The notes: generated by a model from the sequence alone, not told the origin. A stretch of DNA of 64,000 nucleotides from Aliiruegeria sabulilitoris (GCF_001558155.1 NZ_LOAS01000028.1:1-64000); one strand, 5' to 3'; numbered from the stretch's first letter, positions 26,792 through 35,520 are shown. Program-made: numbers and translations.

Positions 26792-27291
26792 CCAGTCTTC
26801 TCGTAGCCTACGAAACGATCGAAGCTACGCACCGGCGCGTCGCAGTTCTCGTCAATCATCCAGAACACATGAAACACGGCGCGCATCCCCTTGGGTTCTT
26901 CGCAAAGCAGCGTGACACGCTCCCGCAGAGCGGGTACCTCACCCGTCGCAAGCGCGTTGTTCGGTGCAAGCTCGCGCTCATCGATCCGTGTCACCACGTC
27001 TTCATCGAGGCGGTAGCTGACTCCGCCAACGGCCCATGCGCCCTCCAATAGAGGCGCATCTGGATCCAAAGCGTCTCCGGTTGTTTTCTTCCCAATCTGC
27101 ATTGTGGATGGCCATAATGCCCAGCCCAACGGCGTTCCGCTTGTATCGGCGAGTCGCGGTATTACCTCTGGTTCCGTAACTGGCTCACGTTTCACCGCCA
27201 CAAGGGCCAGCATTACCCTCTCCCATTGGGGCAGATCGGCCTGTGAAACCGCCATTTGTGCCGCGACGAGGCGCTTTCGTCGGGTTTCCAT
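26788..27291 (-). CDS. small CRISPR type III-D accessory subunit, Csx19-like
   Basis: A 167-aa acidic protein starting METRRKR at 27291, five bases after the stop of the multi-RAMP gene and overlapping the next RAMP by ATGA. It has no RAMP glycine loop and no catalytic motif that I can see. In III-D loci a protein of this size, Csx19 (TIGR03984), sits between RAMP genes, and the position fits that well. The assignment is by context and size; I cannot confirm homology by eye. The ATG at 27291 is chosen over 27312 because the latter lies inside the upstream gene. Confidence 0.5.
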   Translation of the reverse strand: METRRKRLVAAQMAVSQADLPQWERVMLALVAVKREPVTEPEVIPRLADTSGTPLGWALWPSTMQIGKKTTGDALDPDAPLLEGAWAVGGVSYRLDEDVVTRIDERELAPNNALATGEVPALRERVTLLCEEPKGMRAVFHVFWMIDENCDAPVRSFDRFVGYEKTG

Positions 27292-27295
27292 CGTT

Positions 27296-30200
27296 TCACG
27301 CTCCCCCGGCATCGCCGCTACGCTCCCATTCCGTCGCTTCGCCCATCATGAGCCCGTAGCCATGTCCGCCCATGCCCAACCGACCGAGGCGAAGGTCTTC
27401 CAAAGCCATTTCCAGACAGACGAGAGCCTCTTTCCACATTGCATCGTTCACTCCCCACGGGCGCCGTAATGTCAGTGGCAGATCGACCTTCGGTTCTACC
27501 AATGCCTCCTCCGCGAATAGACCACCCGAAACAATGCGCGCTCCGCTGGTGAATCGGTCGTTTGATGCATGGTCAAGACGCGCGACCTGATCTGAGTCGA
27601 GTGTTGCCTCGCCTACGTACAGCGCGCCTTGCCGGCCCGAGCCGTCTCGTTTGGCGGTGCCAAACAGCCAGACGAGGGGGGCGGGCCTCCGGGCCAACCG
27701 TTCGAGCGCCTCAGTGGCATCGGGGCTAGTCCAGTCGAGCGGTTTCTCGTTGCGCAAATTCCAATGATAAAGTGTGCGATGGGCGAGCGCGCCTTTTACT
27801 CCGCTGCCGGGAAGGGGAAAGACGTTCACCAGAACGCCCGTTTTGCTCTCCCAAGAGATACGCGTTTCGCGCAAAAGCGGCAGGGGCTTGGCATGCCGGT
27901 CATCCGGTTCGGAAGTGTTAGGGTTCTTCTCGGCACCCGTGTCGGTACCTGTCTTCGGGTTTTCTTGCCACTCCTGCAAGTCTTGCATAGCGACCGTCTG
28001 CTGCCCCTTTGGAACCAATGGCGTGCCTCCGGTCGGATCCGCGACGGCCAAAACGTCTTTCGCACGTAAGGTCACGGTTCGAGTTTGAACATCTGGATTG
28101 TGAGCAGTCAAACGTAGATCGTCGTCCAGCGGCTGGCATGGGGCGAGACAGAGCACTTCACGCAACTTATCTGCTGTGCACAGGGGCACAGCACGATGCG
28201 TGGCGCTGACCACGTTTACAGCGCCGAAGCCCGCTGTGCCCGCCGCGCCCAGGCGCAGCGCAGGATCGCAGAGGAACGCGAGCAGGCGGCGCAAAGCTCC
28301 GCCTTCCTCTATGGCGCCTAGCTCTCCAGTCATCGTCAGCCGAAGAGAAAAACGTGTACCAACGGGCACTGCATTCGTAGAGAATTTCCGCCGCCCTTCA
28401 ACAATACGGCAATGGTTTAGCGCAACGCGGTCCCGCAACAGCGGCATGTCCATCGCGAGAAGTTCAGCCACCTTGTCGCCCGGGTAATCCGAACCGATGC
28501 AGCGATTTGCGGCGCCATGGGGCCGTGCCCATTCGATCCTCAGTTTAGAGCGGGCACCTTCGTCGCCGCGTACAAAACCCAGCAGTTCTTCGATTTCGTG
28601 TGGCGCAAGCCGATCCATGGCCAATGCGCGCAGCGCCCCACGCAGAGAGCGCGGCGGGATAGTAGGCAGACCGTTCGGTCCGCGCATCAATGCCGAAACC
28701 GTGATCGATTGTCCCTTCTCGGAGGGAGCTTCATCTTCTTTGTCAGCATTCGCGGTGCGTTGCGATCTGTTTTCTCGGGTCTTTGCTATCTCGTCGGGCG
28801 CGCCAAGTAGGCGCACAAGACGCTGGCCGGAGCCAATCGATATCGGCTCGGACGCTTCAAGGGTAAGGTGGATCACATGGCAGACTTGTGCGGTGTCCGG
28901 TACAAGGCGCTTCCCATTTCCGTTGTGCTCCGTCTCCTCTTCCCGCTCGTTCGACTCCAGTGGTTTTGGCACGGAATCTGGGACAAAATCCGGGATTGTA
29001 GCAACGCAGGCGGGTGCGTTCAGAAGCTTGCTCGGTCCATCTGTCGGCCTAATCACTTCGCCGAGGAACGGCGGGTCAATCCAGACCTGACCGAGGCCTT
29101 CATTCGTATAGCGCCCAACGACTTGGCGTTTGGGGGCCTCGACGTCCTTCGGCACGAGGTAGGTGAGAACTGAGCCTGCCTCAATCACCATCCGCTCGGA
29201 TAAGGCGCGTCCGAAATGGGCGTTGCGCTTGGCATAGCGCCGATGCGAAATTGCGCATCGGCTTTCAACAAGCTTCGCATCACCCAGTCCTAGATCCTTG
29301 GCGTTTATGACTGGTGTCTGCGCGCCATGGGCATCTGCAGCACAAACATCCGTCACGCACAACACGCGCACTTCGCCTGCTGGAATCTCTTCATTGGGGA
29401 TGGGTCTCTGCGCGACCCATCTGACCGAGGCCTCAAAGGGTCCACCCGAATTGGCCCTGGCTGCACCCAGCCGCAACGATCCGGTCAAGGCGGCGGCGAG
29501 TGTTTCTCGGTCCCTTTGCGACACGTCGGTACCGACTGCCACTTTAGCTTGCAGAACAAGATCGCCCGTACGCAGATATTCAGTTGTAAAGAGCCTATGG
29601 GCGGCTGCCCTACCGCGGTTGGTTGCCGTCCGCGTATCGGTCCGCGTTTCGGTCCTGACCTGCCGCAGGGCAACCGTCATGAAACCCGCGCCAACGGCCT
29701 CGTATTGTTTCGTGCCTTCATCGGCCGCGTTGGACATAGAACGGCCGTCTCTAACAAGCCCTGTGTCGAGAATGCCGTCCTTCCAGGCCGCCTCGTGTGA
29801 GGACTTGGGGCTTACATAACTGCGCGGGACGGGGACAACCTCGGTGTCTGTTCCGTCAGTGGGTAGCGCGGGCCCGAAACGAACGGCGTTGGTGTGAAAA
29901 AGCGCACCGGCGTTCTCGTAGTCACGATATTTGCGGGCCGCCGCGCCAAGCAGCGCGCTTCCAGGTACATAGTTCAGAGTCCGCCGGACCCCTTCGGTCG
30001 CAGGGCGATCGGTAAGCCGAACATCACCACTGCCGCGCAAAGCAACCATCAGAGTTCCGGCGCCAGAGCCGACCGTGGGTGTCTCGGGTGCATTGCCGTC
30101 TTTGGTTTTTGAGTTGTCACTCCAATGAAGACAACGCGCCCGCGCAGCGCCGAAATTTCCTTTGTCATGCCCAAAGGCCAATGTTGCCGCGCAAATCATG

Positions 30201-30661
30201 TCCAGATCGGTGATCCAGTCCCCGATTTTTCCTGACTCCACAACCGTCGGGATTAATCCCAGCAGATCGACCGGACGGACGGCTTCCAAGCTGCGTAAGC
30301 TGCGGTTTTTGGCAACGCCCAATACGTCACGCGCAGTGGATGGTATAACCCTGAACAACTTTTCCGGATCGCAGGCCTTGCGCGCATCGCCGGGCATTCG
30401 CGCTAGTCCGTCGAAGGCCAGCGCTGCCGGGCAGCCGTCGAAGCCGAAGAGTTCTACGGTACGCCCCGCTTTCAGTGCGCCATCCTGTTCGAGCAACATG
30501 GCCGTCTCTTTAAGCGTTCCCTTTACCTGGGTCATGGGCATGGCTGGCCAGCCTTGATCATCGCGAACCGCCCGGGCGTCGGCATGGGTGCCGAGCCCGC
30601 GTCCGTCGCCCGACAGCCAGTAATCGGTGAACTGTATATGGATCAGGGCAACTCGGGTTAT
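27296..30661 (-). CDS. single-chain multi-RAMP effector: Cas7-Csx10(Cas5)-Cas7-Cas7
   Basis: One frame of 1121 codons strings four RAMP units. Unit 1 (~1-170): FTDYWLSGDGRGLG, a Cas7 start, ending near AFGHDKGNFGAARA. Unit 2 (~175-480): Csx10/Cas5-like, with YVPGSALLGAAARKY, LFHTNAVRFGPALP, VPVPRSY and LRLGAARANSGGP. Unit 3 (~565-830): Cas7 with PTIPPRSLRGALRAL and RLGAAGTAGFGAV. Unit 4 (~920-1110): Csm3/Cas7 with LPGSGVKGALAHR, the catalytic-loop signature NDRFTSGARIVSGG, then GMGGHGYGLM. The first 40 codons have no ATG, GTG or TTG. The codon at the expected start (30659-30661), 7 bases after AGAGGTGG, is ATA and overlaps the Cas10 stop as ATAA. The next ATG is at 30541. Confidence 0.8.
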   Translation of the reverse strand: MTRVALIHIQFTDYWLSGDGRGLGTHADARAVRDDQGWPAMPMTQVKGTLKETAMLLEQDGALKAGRTVELFGFDGCPAALAFDGLARMPGDARKACDPEKLFRVIPSTARDVLGVAKNRSLRSLEAVRPVDLLGLIPTVVESGKIGDWITDLDMICAATLAFGHDKGNFGAARARCLHWSDNSKTKDGNAPETPTVGSGAGTLMVALRGSGDVRLTDRPATEGVRRTLNYVPGSALLGAAARKYRDYENAGALFHTNAVRFGPALPTDGTDTEVVPVPRSYVSPKSSHEAAWKDGILDTGLVRDGRSMSNAADEGTKQYEAVGAGFMTVALRQVRTETRTDTRTATNRGRAAAHRLFTTEYLRTGDLVLQAKVAVGTDVSQRDRETLAAALTGSLRLGAARANSGGPFEASVRWVAQRPIPNEEIPAGEVRVLCVTDVCAADAHGAQTPVINAKDLGLGDAKLVESRCAISHRRYAKRNAHFGRALSERMVIEAGSVLTYLVPKDVEAPKRQVVGRYTNEGLGQVWIDPPFLGEVIRPTDGPSKLLNAPACVATIPDFVPDSVPKPLESNEREEETEHNGNGKRLVPDTAQVCHVIHLTLEASEPISIGSGQRLVRLLGAPDEIAKTRENRSQRTANADKEDEAPSEKGQSITVSALMRGPNGLPTIPPRSLRGALRALAMDRLAPHEIEELLGFVRGDEGARSKLRIEWARPHGAANRCIGSDYPGDKVAELLAMDMPLLRDRVALNHCRIVEGRRKFSTNAVPVGTRFSLRLTMTGELGAIEEGGALRRLLAFLCDPALRLGAAGTAGFGAVNVVSATHRAVPLCTADKLREVLCLAPCQPLDDDLRLTAHNPDVQTRTVTLRAKDVLAVADPTGGTPLVPKGQQTVAMQDLQEWQENPKTGTDTGAEKNPNTSEPDDRHAKPLPLLRETRISWESKTGVLVNVFPLPGSGVKGALAHRTLYHWNLRNEKPLDWTSPDATEALERLARRPAPLVWLFGTAKRDGSGRQGALYVGEATLDSDQVARLDHASNDRFTSGARIVSGGLFAEEALVEPKVDLPLTLRRPWGVNDAMWKEALVCLEMALEDLRLGRLGMGGHGYGLMMGEATEWERSGDAGGA

Positions 30662-32466
30662 GTTGGTTCCACCTCTATCTTGGCCGCGAAACCCGAGGAA
30701 ACCGACAGCGGCGAGGCGTCGATGTCTATCAAATCAAGCGCATCAGAAAGTAGCCCGGCTCGGTCGAGCGGAATTTCCGCCTGATCAGCACTGTTATTAC
30801 CGTCTTCCGCATCGCCGGAGCGCTGTTTTAACCCAAGCGCCTCCTGAAGTTTCCCAAATGCCGCCGGTCTGTCGGTGCGTGCCACTTCCGCCGCTCTCCT
30901 GAGCCGGATTTCACCATCGGCGTTCAACGAGTGCATAGCTTCACGAAAACCCTGAAGCCCTCCAAGCGCTTCGAGAGCGTCCCGCACCTTGAATAGCGTC
31001 TCAATTCGAGACAAACCTCTAGAATCACTGTCAGCACATCCAATCACGTAAGGTGCCGCGCTAAGCGCCACTCCGCCTGCTACTCGCTCGCGCGAGCGAA
31101 AGTCTTCATACGATTCTTCCGCCGGCTTGGGCACGATCGCAAAGGTCAGCGCTGACATCGGCGGTGCCGGAGCATCCTCTTCCTCCAGCTCGGTCGTATT
31201 CGCGGCGATGCGCTTGACCACCTTCTTCGCAGCCCCGCACATCCCATCGGCCATGTGCCCGGCCATTGAAAAGGGATGTGAAGCGCTCACGATGGCAACC
31301 CCTGCGCAGGCCGTGAGCCGAGTACAGGGAGGACTATCGGAAATACCGAGGTCCTGCCAGAGTTTGCGCAGCGTTTCCTCAGACATGCACTCCAAAACTT
31401 CAAGAAATAGTTGCGCGAAGCTAATTGCGAGGTCGGCGCGTAGAATCACGGTCATATCATCGCCACCTAGGAGGACAGGCCTCATCGGCAAGAGAGCCGG
31501 TATCGCTTCCGGCTCGACGCTGTTCGGATGATACCCGAAATGCAGCAGCCATCGCTTCCTAATGTACTCGCAGTTCGGCTCATTGCTATAGCGCAATGCC
31601 TTGTCCACCACTGGCCCGCTTGCCACCTGCGCAGCGCTCTCGATTATGTTCTCGATCGCCGTGGCGACTTTTAGTACGTCATTCGGTTGCTCGAGCCGAT
31701 TAGAGATTTCGATGAAAAGTTGTCCCAAACCAGAAATGTCGGCGTGGACTACGCCTATGCGTTGGTCTTCGGAGCCGTCGCGGAACGGAAAGGCGGGATT
31801 GTCGGGATTTGCATCCTTCAATTTGAAATGTCGTGGAAGACGTAGGTTGTCCAAATCTCCTACAGAGCGCCTGGCCAGCGTATCACGATACTCGTGGCGC
31901 ACGGCGCCGGCTAGGCGGCGCCCCTGCGTTGTTGTCTGTGCTGCGGCACGGTCTTGTGCTTCGCCCTCGGCATGAGGGTCTATCAAACTTGTAGGCCGTC
32001 CCGTTCGCGGGGCGAGTTGAACACCGGGCGGCGCCAGAGGAAGCAGAGTCGCGATTCCGCCGCGCCTGACGCCGCCTTGCGTTTCATAAGCCCGGCGGCG
32101 TGCCTCCGTCGAGCTTTCATGCGGGCCGGTCAGTACATCGACATAGGGCAGCCCCGGAACGTACATTCCGAAGGTCAAAAGCCAAGCGTCCCGAAACGCC
32201 TTCAAGACTGCAAGATCCTTCCCGTGCAGGCAGAACGACGCCCCCGCTCGACGCGAAGGTTCAAGGGCGGGGAAGCGAACAAGCACCTTGCCCAGCAGAT
32301 CATCGCCATCCGAGGATGCCACCGCCGCGATCAAGTCGCTACCACCTGCGATTGCAACAAGTCGGCCGGTATCCGCGATGAATGACTGGATGCCTTTTGC
32401 CTCGAAAAGATAGGCGTAATGAACATCGGTTGTACGCATCGTCGCTGGGGTTGATTGAATGTGCAT
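30658..32466 (-). CDS. cas10: Cas10 (Cmr2/Csm1-like), GGDD present, no HD domain
   Basis: A 602-aa Cas10. It begins directly with the first palm region (YLFEAKGIQSFIADTGR, GGSDLIAA), so the N-terminal HD nuclease found in III-A and III-B is missing, as is usual in III-D. The second palm has VVHADISGLGQLF (~239-251) and the cyclase motif LLGGDDMTVI with GGDD at 334-337, so cyclic oligoadenylate synthesis is expected. The C-terminal ~250 residues include a helical domain and an acidic insertion. Start and stop are both overlapped by neighbours (TGATG and ATAA), showing tight coupling with the CARF and multi-RAMP genes. Confidence 0.9.
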   Translation of the reverse strand: MHIQSTPATMRTTDVHYAYLFEAKGIQSFIADTGRLVAIAGGSDLIAAVASSDGDDLLGKVLVRFPALEPSRRAGASFCLHGKDLAVLKAFRDAWLLTFGMYVPGLPYVDVLTGPHESSTEARRRAYETQGGVRRGGIATLLPLAPPGVQLAPRTGRPTSLIDPHAEGEAQDRAAAQTTTQGRRLAGAVRHEYRDTLARRSVGDLDNLRLPRHFKLKDANPDNPAFPFRDGSEDQRIGVVHADISGLGQLFIEISNRLEQPNDVLKVATAIENIIESAAQVASGPVVDKALRYSNEPNCEYIRKRWLLHFGYHPNSVEPEAIPALLPMRPVLLGGDDMTVILRADLAISFAQLFLEVLECMSEETLRKLWQDLGISDSPPCTRLTACAGVAIVSASHPFSMAGHMADGMCGAAKKVVKRIAANTTELEEEDAPAPPMSALTFAIVPKPAEESYEDFRSRERVAGGVALSAAPYVIGCADSDSRGLSRIETLFKVRDALEALGGLQGFREAMHSLNADGEIRLRRAAEVARTDRPAAFGKLQEALGLKQRSGDAEDGNNSADQAEIPLDRAGLLSDALDLIDIDASPLSVSSGFAAKIEVEPT

Positions 32467-33977
32467 CAAATCAAATCGCCATTGAGAGTTAACTGGAAAT
32501 CTTCGGGTTGTGCAGAGATCCGATAAGCAGTCGCTTTCACTTCTCGTTCGTCGCACTCGTCCGCGGGCAGTTTTACTTTGAGTTGGGTCTTTTCGAGCCG
32601 TAGCCGTTTTTGGAGATACGGATGGAACCTAAGTACGCTGAGAATTTCCGACATTCTTGAAGACAAGAACCCTGGAAGACTTCCAGCTAGGTTCAGTTGG
32701 CTCTTTACAGCGTCTGCGAAGACTTCTTGGGCGTCTTGCGCTTCGATACCCCAATCGGTCGCAATCTTCCAGCCCGATATTTCTTCCAGAAGTTCCCGAA
32801 AGGCGGCAACCTCCGGATGGTGTCTAGGTCTCGTGTCTCTACCTTGGTAGTTTGTCACCCAGCCTGCGTCGTCGTTCCCGATTTTTCCGAAGCGCCCTAT
32901 GCCGTTTTTTCGAATCATAAACAGAACGACAAGAAGTAAGAAGTGCCCGTCGTCGAACTTGGTCTGTGAGGTTTCACTGGGGACTCGCGTTTCTCCAGCC
33001 ACTAGTTCCTCGTCCCGGCATCGTATCGTCCGTGAGTTTAAGTCAATCGAAATCTGTGGTGCCCCTTCGCGCGCGTCGGCGGCAAGTTGCACTGCGTAGC
33101 GATACGTCAACGAAGGATGCGCCTCTCTGATGCTGCGAGCGGTCGGATTGCCAGGAATGAACGGATAATCAACAAGCCGCAATTCGCCCGCAATCTGTTT
33201 GCCTTGGAACTCGGTTGTCGCCTGACCCTCGTGGAAATGCCCGGGCCACCAAAGGCCCCTGTATTGAATTCGCTCGGGGTTAACCTGCACATCCCACAGC
33301 TTGTCACCCGTTTCCGCTACGTCGCGAACCAGAGCGCGAGCAGCCGACGCCATGTACTTTCGGCCGCCCGCCATCAGCACATGCATGCGCGTGTTGGCGT
33401 CGCGATTGAAACGGGTCATCGTCATGGGGTCAATGGCGGTCGTAGGTTGCTTGCCGGCGTGCGCATCAATTGAAACGCTGTTGACCATAAGCGACAGGAA
33501 CGCAGCTTCGAAGTCTGCGCCCTGTTGTGCGGTGAAAGCATCGGGCAATGGAATGCCACGGCTGTCTTTGGCCGGCTCGAAGGTGAAGTCCGGTGGCGAG
33601 TGTCCGAACGTTCGATATAGCAAGTCGATCTTTTTCTTTAGCAGCCAGCGATAGGCCGAAAGTCGCTCCGCTCCCGGGCCGCTTTCGGTGTCCGTCTCCA
33701 TTTCCCCGGCCTGCTTTGCCTCGTCCCTCGCATCCGCGAGCAGGATCTCTGCAGGCATCGGCTCGCCATCTACGGTTCGCCTGGCTCTGTCTGGTGGCGC
33801 ACCCAGTTTCCCTCCTGGCTGCGTTGTCAGCACCCGGACGGTGTCCGGAATAATCGCTGCTGGATCTGCCGGATCGCGCTCCGCCGACGCGCTGAGCATG
33901 CACCACAACGCTTCGGTGACCACGCCGTATGACTGGCCTACAGGGCAAATAAGTACGTTTTTGACAGTATCGCTCAT
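32466..33977 (-). CDS. CARF protein of the NE0113/Csx14 type, long C-terminus
   Basis: A 503-aa protein. The N-terminus NVLICPVGQSYGVVTEALWC is the first strand and loop of the NE0113/Csx14 CARF fold, and HVLMAGGRKYMASAA near residue 210 is the second conserved loop that contacts the cyclic nucleotide. The C-terminal ~200 residues (ISIDLNSRTIRCRDEELVAG, then helices) look like a winged-helix-type region and lack an obvious nuclease motif. Family members include ring nucleases that cut cyclic tetra-adenylate. It may therefore damp the signal, act as a sensor-regulator, or both. The ATG at 33977 overlaps the DHH-like stop. Confidence 0.75.
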   Translation of the reverse strand: MSDTVKNVLICPVGQSYGVVTEALWCMLSASAERDPADPAAIIPDTVRVLTTQPGGKLGAPPDRARRTVDGEPMPAEILLADARDEAKQAGEMETDTESGPGAERLSAYRWLLKKKIDLLYRTFGHSPPDFTFEPAKDSRGIPLPDAFTAQQGADFEAAFLSLMVNSVSIDAHAGKQPTTAIDPMTMTRFNRDANTRMHVLMAGGRKYMASAARALVRDVAETGDKLWDVQVNPERIQYRGLWWPGHFHEGQATTEFQGKQIAGELRLVDYPFIPGNPTARSIREAHPSLTYRYAVQLAADAREGAPQISIDLNSRTIRCRDEELVAGETRVPSETSQTKFDDGHFLLLVVLFMIRKNGIGRFGKIGNDDAGWVTNYQGRDTRPRHHPEVAAFRELLEEISGWKIATDWGIEAQDAQEVFADAVKSQLNLAGSLPGFLSSRMSEILSVLRFHPYLQKRLRLEKTQLKVKLPADECDEREVKATAYRISAQPEDFQLTLNGDLI

Positions 33978-34867
33978 GTTGGAACCCGTTTGGGAAGACA
34001 ACGGATCAGGACTTCCAAGACTGTATCCGGGTCCAGAATGGACGGATGCGATTGTGGCGAGCCGACTATCCCGGCCGAGCCACCCCATCCCGGTTCGTGT
34101 TGAACGACGACTTCCCTGAACAACTCCAGACCCTCTCCTTCCCACACTGCCACAGTGTGCTTTGGGCCACATTTTCCCGCAGGAAAGCAAAAAAAAGGAT
34201 GTGTCGCAACGACAATCGGCGCGATACGAAATCCCAGTTCCAACGCCCCGCGCTGCTCGGAATGAACCAATGCCACGGCAGGCGCTGAAAGACGAGCGAA
34301 CGTGGATCCTTCAGTGACACTTCGCGCCAAGGCGGCCTGTGCATGTGCGCCAGCAGTGGCATGTGCTTCAGACAACTCACCCAAAGCCAGCCAGCGCGAC
34401 ATGCGGGCCACGCGTTCGGCCATTGGCAAGGAATCGTCGAAACAGCAACTCGACATGGCTGATAGTTCTGCTCCCGGCCAGGAATCCGGCGGGGCGTCCG
34501 CTCGGGCTGGGCCTGGCCAAGGGCCACGTTCGAAGCGGTCCATGCGGCCGACACGACCGATGCGCGTCGCCATTGCCTCCCGCACGGGCAGGCCGGCCGC
34601 GCGCCATGCCATGACGGCCATGGCACCCAAGGCGTCGGCATCCGGGCGAAGGGTGGCCAGGGTTGTGCCGGGTCGCGGCAGGACAACGCGACAAGCCGCC
34701 TCGACTGCTGCCGGCGCTCCGGCCGGCCCGCCATGCTGCGGATCGAGATTGGCGACACAGGCCGCGGCCATCGTCGGGTCGGTGAGTTCGACGCCGAATG
34801 TGTTCGGTTGCACTGGCGCGCCGGGGGAAAGCAAGGCGTAGCGATAAGCGGACAAGGCTGGGGTCAT
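33974..34867 (-). CDS. DHH-like phosphoesterase candidate at head of type III operon
   Basis: A 297-aa protein starting MTPALSAY at 34867 after GGAGAG. Residues ~65-90 read TTLATLRPDADALGAMAV, the layout of the DHH-family metal motif (strand, then DxD and a helix starting LGA), and an earlier DPQH may supply another ligand. The C-terminal part (GPKHTVAVW..., PGWGGSAGIVGSP) is compatible with a DHHA1-like nucleotide-binding half. DHH-DHHA1 enzymes cut oligonucleotides and cyclic dinucleotides, and one degrades SAM-AMP in another type III system. Being first in the effector operon, it may remove the Cas10 signal. The family call is by motif only. Confidence 0.5.
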   Translation of the reverse strand: MTPALSAYRYALLSPGAPVQPNTFGVELTDPTMAAACVANLDPQHGGPAGAPAAVEAACRVVLPRPGTTLATLRPDADALGAMAVMAWRAAGLPVREAMATRIGRVGRMDRFERGPWPGPARADAPPDSWPGAELSAMSSCCFDDSLPMAERVARMSRWLALGELSEAHATAGAHAQAALARSVTEGSTFARLSAPAVALVHSEQRGALELGFRIAPIVVATHPFFCFPAGKCGPKHTVAVWEGEGLELFREVVVQHEPGWGGSAGIVGSPQSHPSILDPDTVLEVLIRCLPKRVPT

Positions 34868-35003
34868 CGGTCTCTCCGTTCGGACGATGAGACAGTCTCG
34901 CAAAAATGACGGGCCTACGGCGCGCGGCGAATGTTCGGAGCGCCAGAAAGGCAGAGCAGTAACGCCGTTTTCCTGTCGAAGGGATTTCCGGCGGATAACG
35001 CAA

Positions 35004-35111
35004 TATGGTCTAGGGGCTCCCCCACAGGAGCGGCGCTCCATCGAATACTACAGCGGGTGGGTCCTTCCCATCACTAACGCAATGGAGCCGCTCCCTGAGG
35101 AGCGGTGTGTC
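35004..35111 (-). CRISPR. CRISPR array B: two 36-bp repeats, one spacer
   Basis: The leader-side repeat at 35076-35111 contains CGCAATGGAGCCG, shared exactly with array A. Its partner at 35004-35039 is degenerate at one end, as last repeats often are. The single spacer (35040-35075) is 36 bp. Read on the minus strand, the repeat forms a stem CCGCTCC/GGAGCGG and ends GGCTCCATTGCGTT. The stem differs from array A by paired changes, while the 3' tag is nearly the same. The array lies between cas2 and the effector operon. Confidence 0.75.
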
Positions 35112-35175
35112 TATCCTCTATAAGCCTTTGATAGCATTGTCAAATTCGAAACGGTTTTCTACCCTTCTTCCAAAA
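35112..35175 (-). promoter_or_regulatory. CRISPR leader of array B
   Basis: The AT-rich sequence next to the first repeat aligns over about 56 bp (roughly 70% identical) with the sequence beside array A, including an exact TGTCAAATTC at 35138-35147, 27 bp from the repeat (28 bp in array A). Conservation only on this side fixes the transcription direction to the minus strand. Confidence 0.7.
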
Positions 35176-35274
35176 AACTGAAATCTACTTGATAAACATT
35201 CTCGAGACCTTCCTGCGCGACAAAATATTATTTTTTTCCAAGATTCTACGCCGTACTCTCACCCCTCGCGGCGG

Positions 35275-35520
35275 TCACACGATCAGCGGTTCTGGCCGGG
35301 GCAGGGCTGCTCCTTCAACCACGCGTACCACCAAAACCGCATCGCCGGGGCCAGCCAGGGCGCGGAGGTCGCGCTCCAACCGCTCGGCACCCTTCGGGCA
35401 CGTGCGCACAAGAAAGACCGACCTTTGCAACGCCTCGCCGCGGGCGCGTAGAGTCTTGAACGCCCGTCGTCGCGTCCGGTCGGATGCGATGTCATAGCAA
35501 ACCAGATGCGGCGACCTCAC
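35275..35520 (-). CDS. cas2: Cas2
   Basis: An 81-aa Cas2. The first strand (HLVCYDIASDRTRRRAFKTL) carries the usual Asp after the hydrophobic strand, followed by LQRSVFLVRTCPKGAERLER and a final strand AVLVVRVV. It forms the Cas1-Cas2 integrase that inserts new spacers. The GTG start at 35520 overlaps the cas1 stop as GTGA. Longer upstream frames run into cas1 and are rejected. Confidence 0.9.
   Translation of the reverse strand: MRSPHLVCYDIASDRTRRRAFKTLRARGEALQRSVFLVRTCPKGAERLERDLRALAGPGDAVLVVRVVEGAALPRPEPLIV

Noticed and set aside
27296-30661. Calling the multi-RAMP protein a type III-E Cas7-11
   Set aside because: A Cas10 with GGDD and a separate RAMP are present, a Csx10/Cas5-like unit lies second in the chain, and no Cas11 part is visible. 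Type III-D-like fits better.
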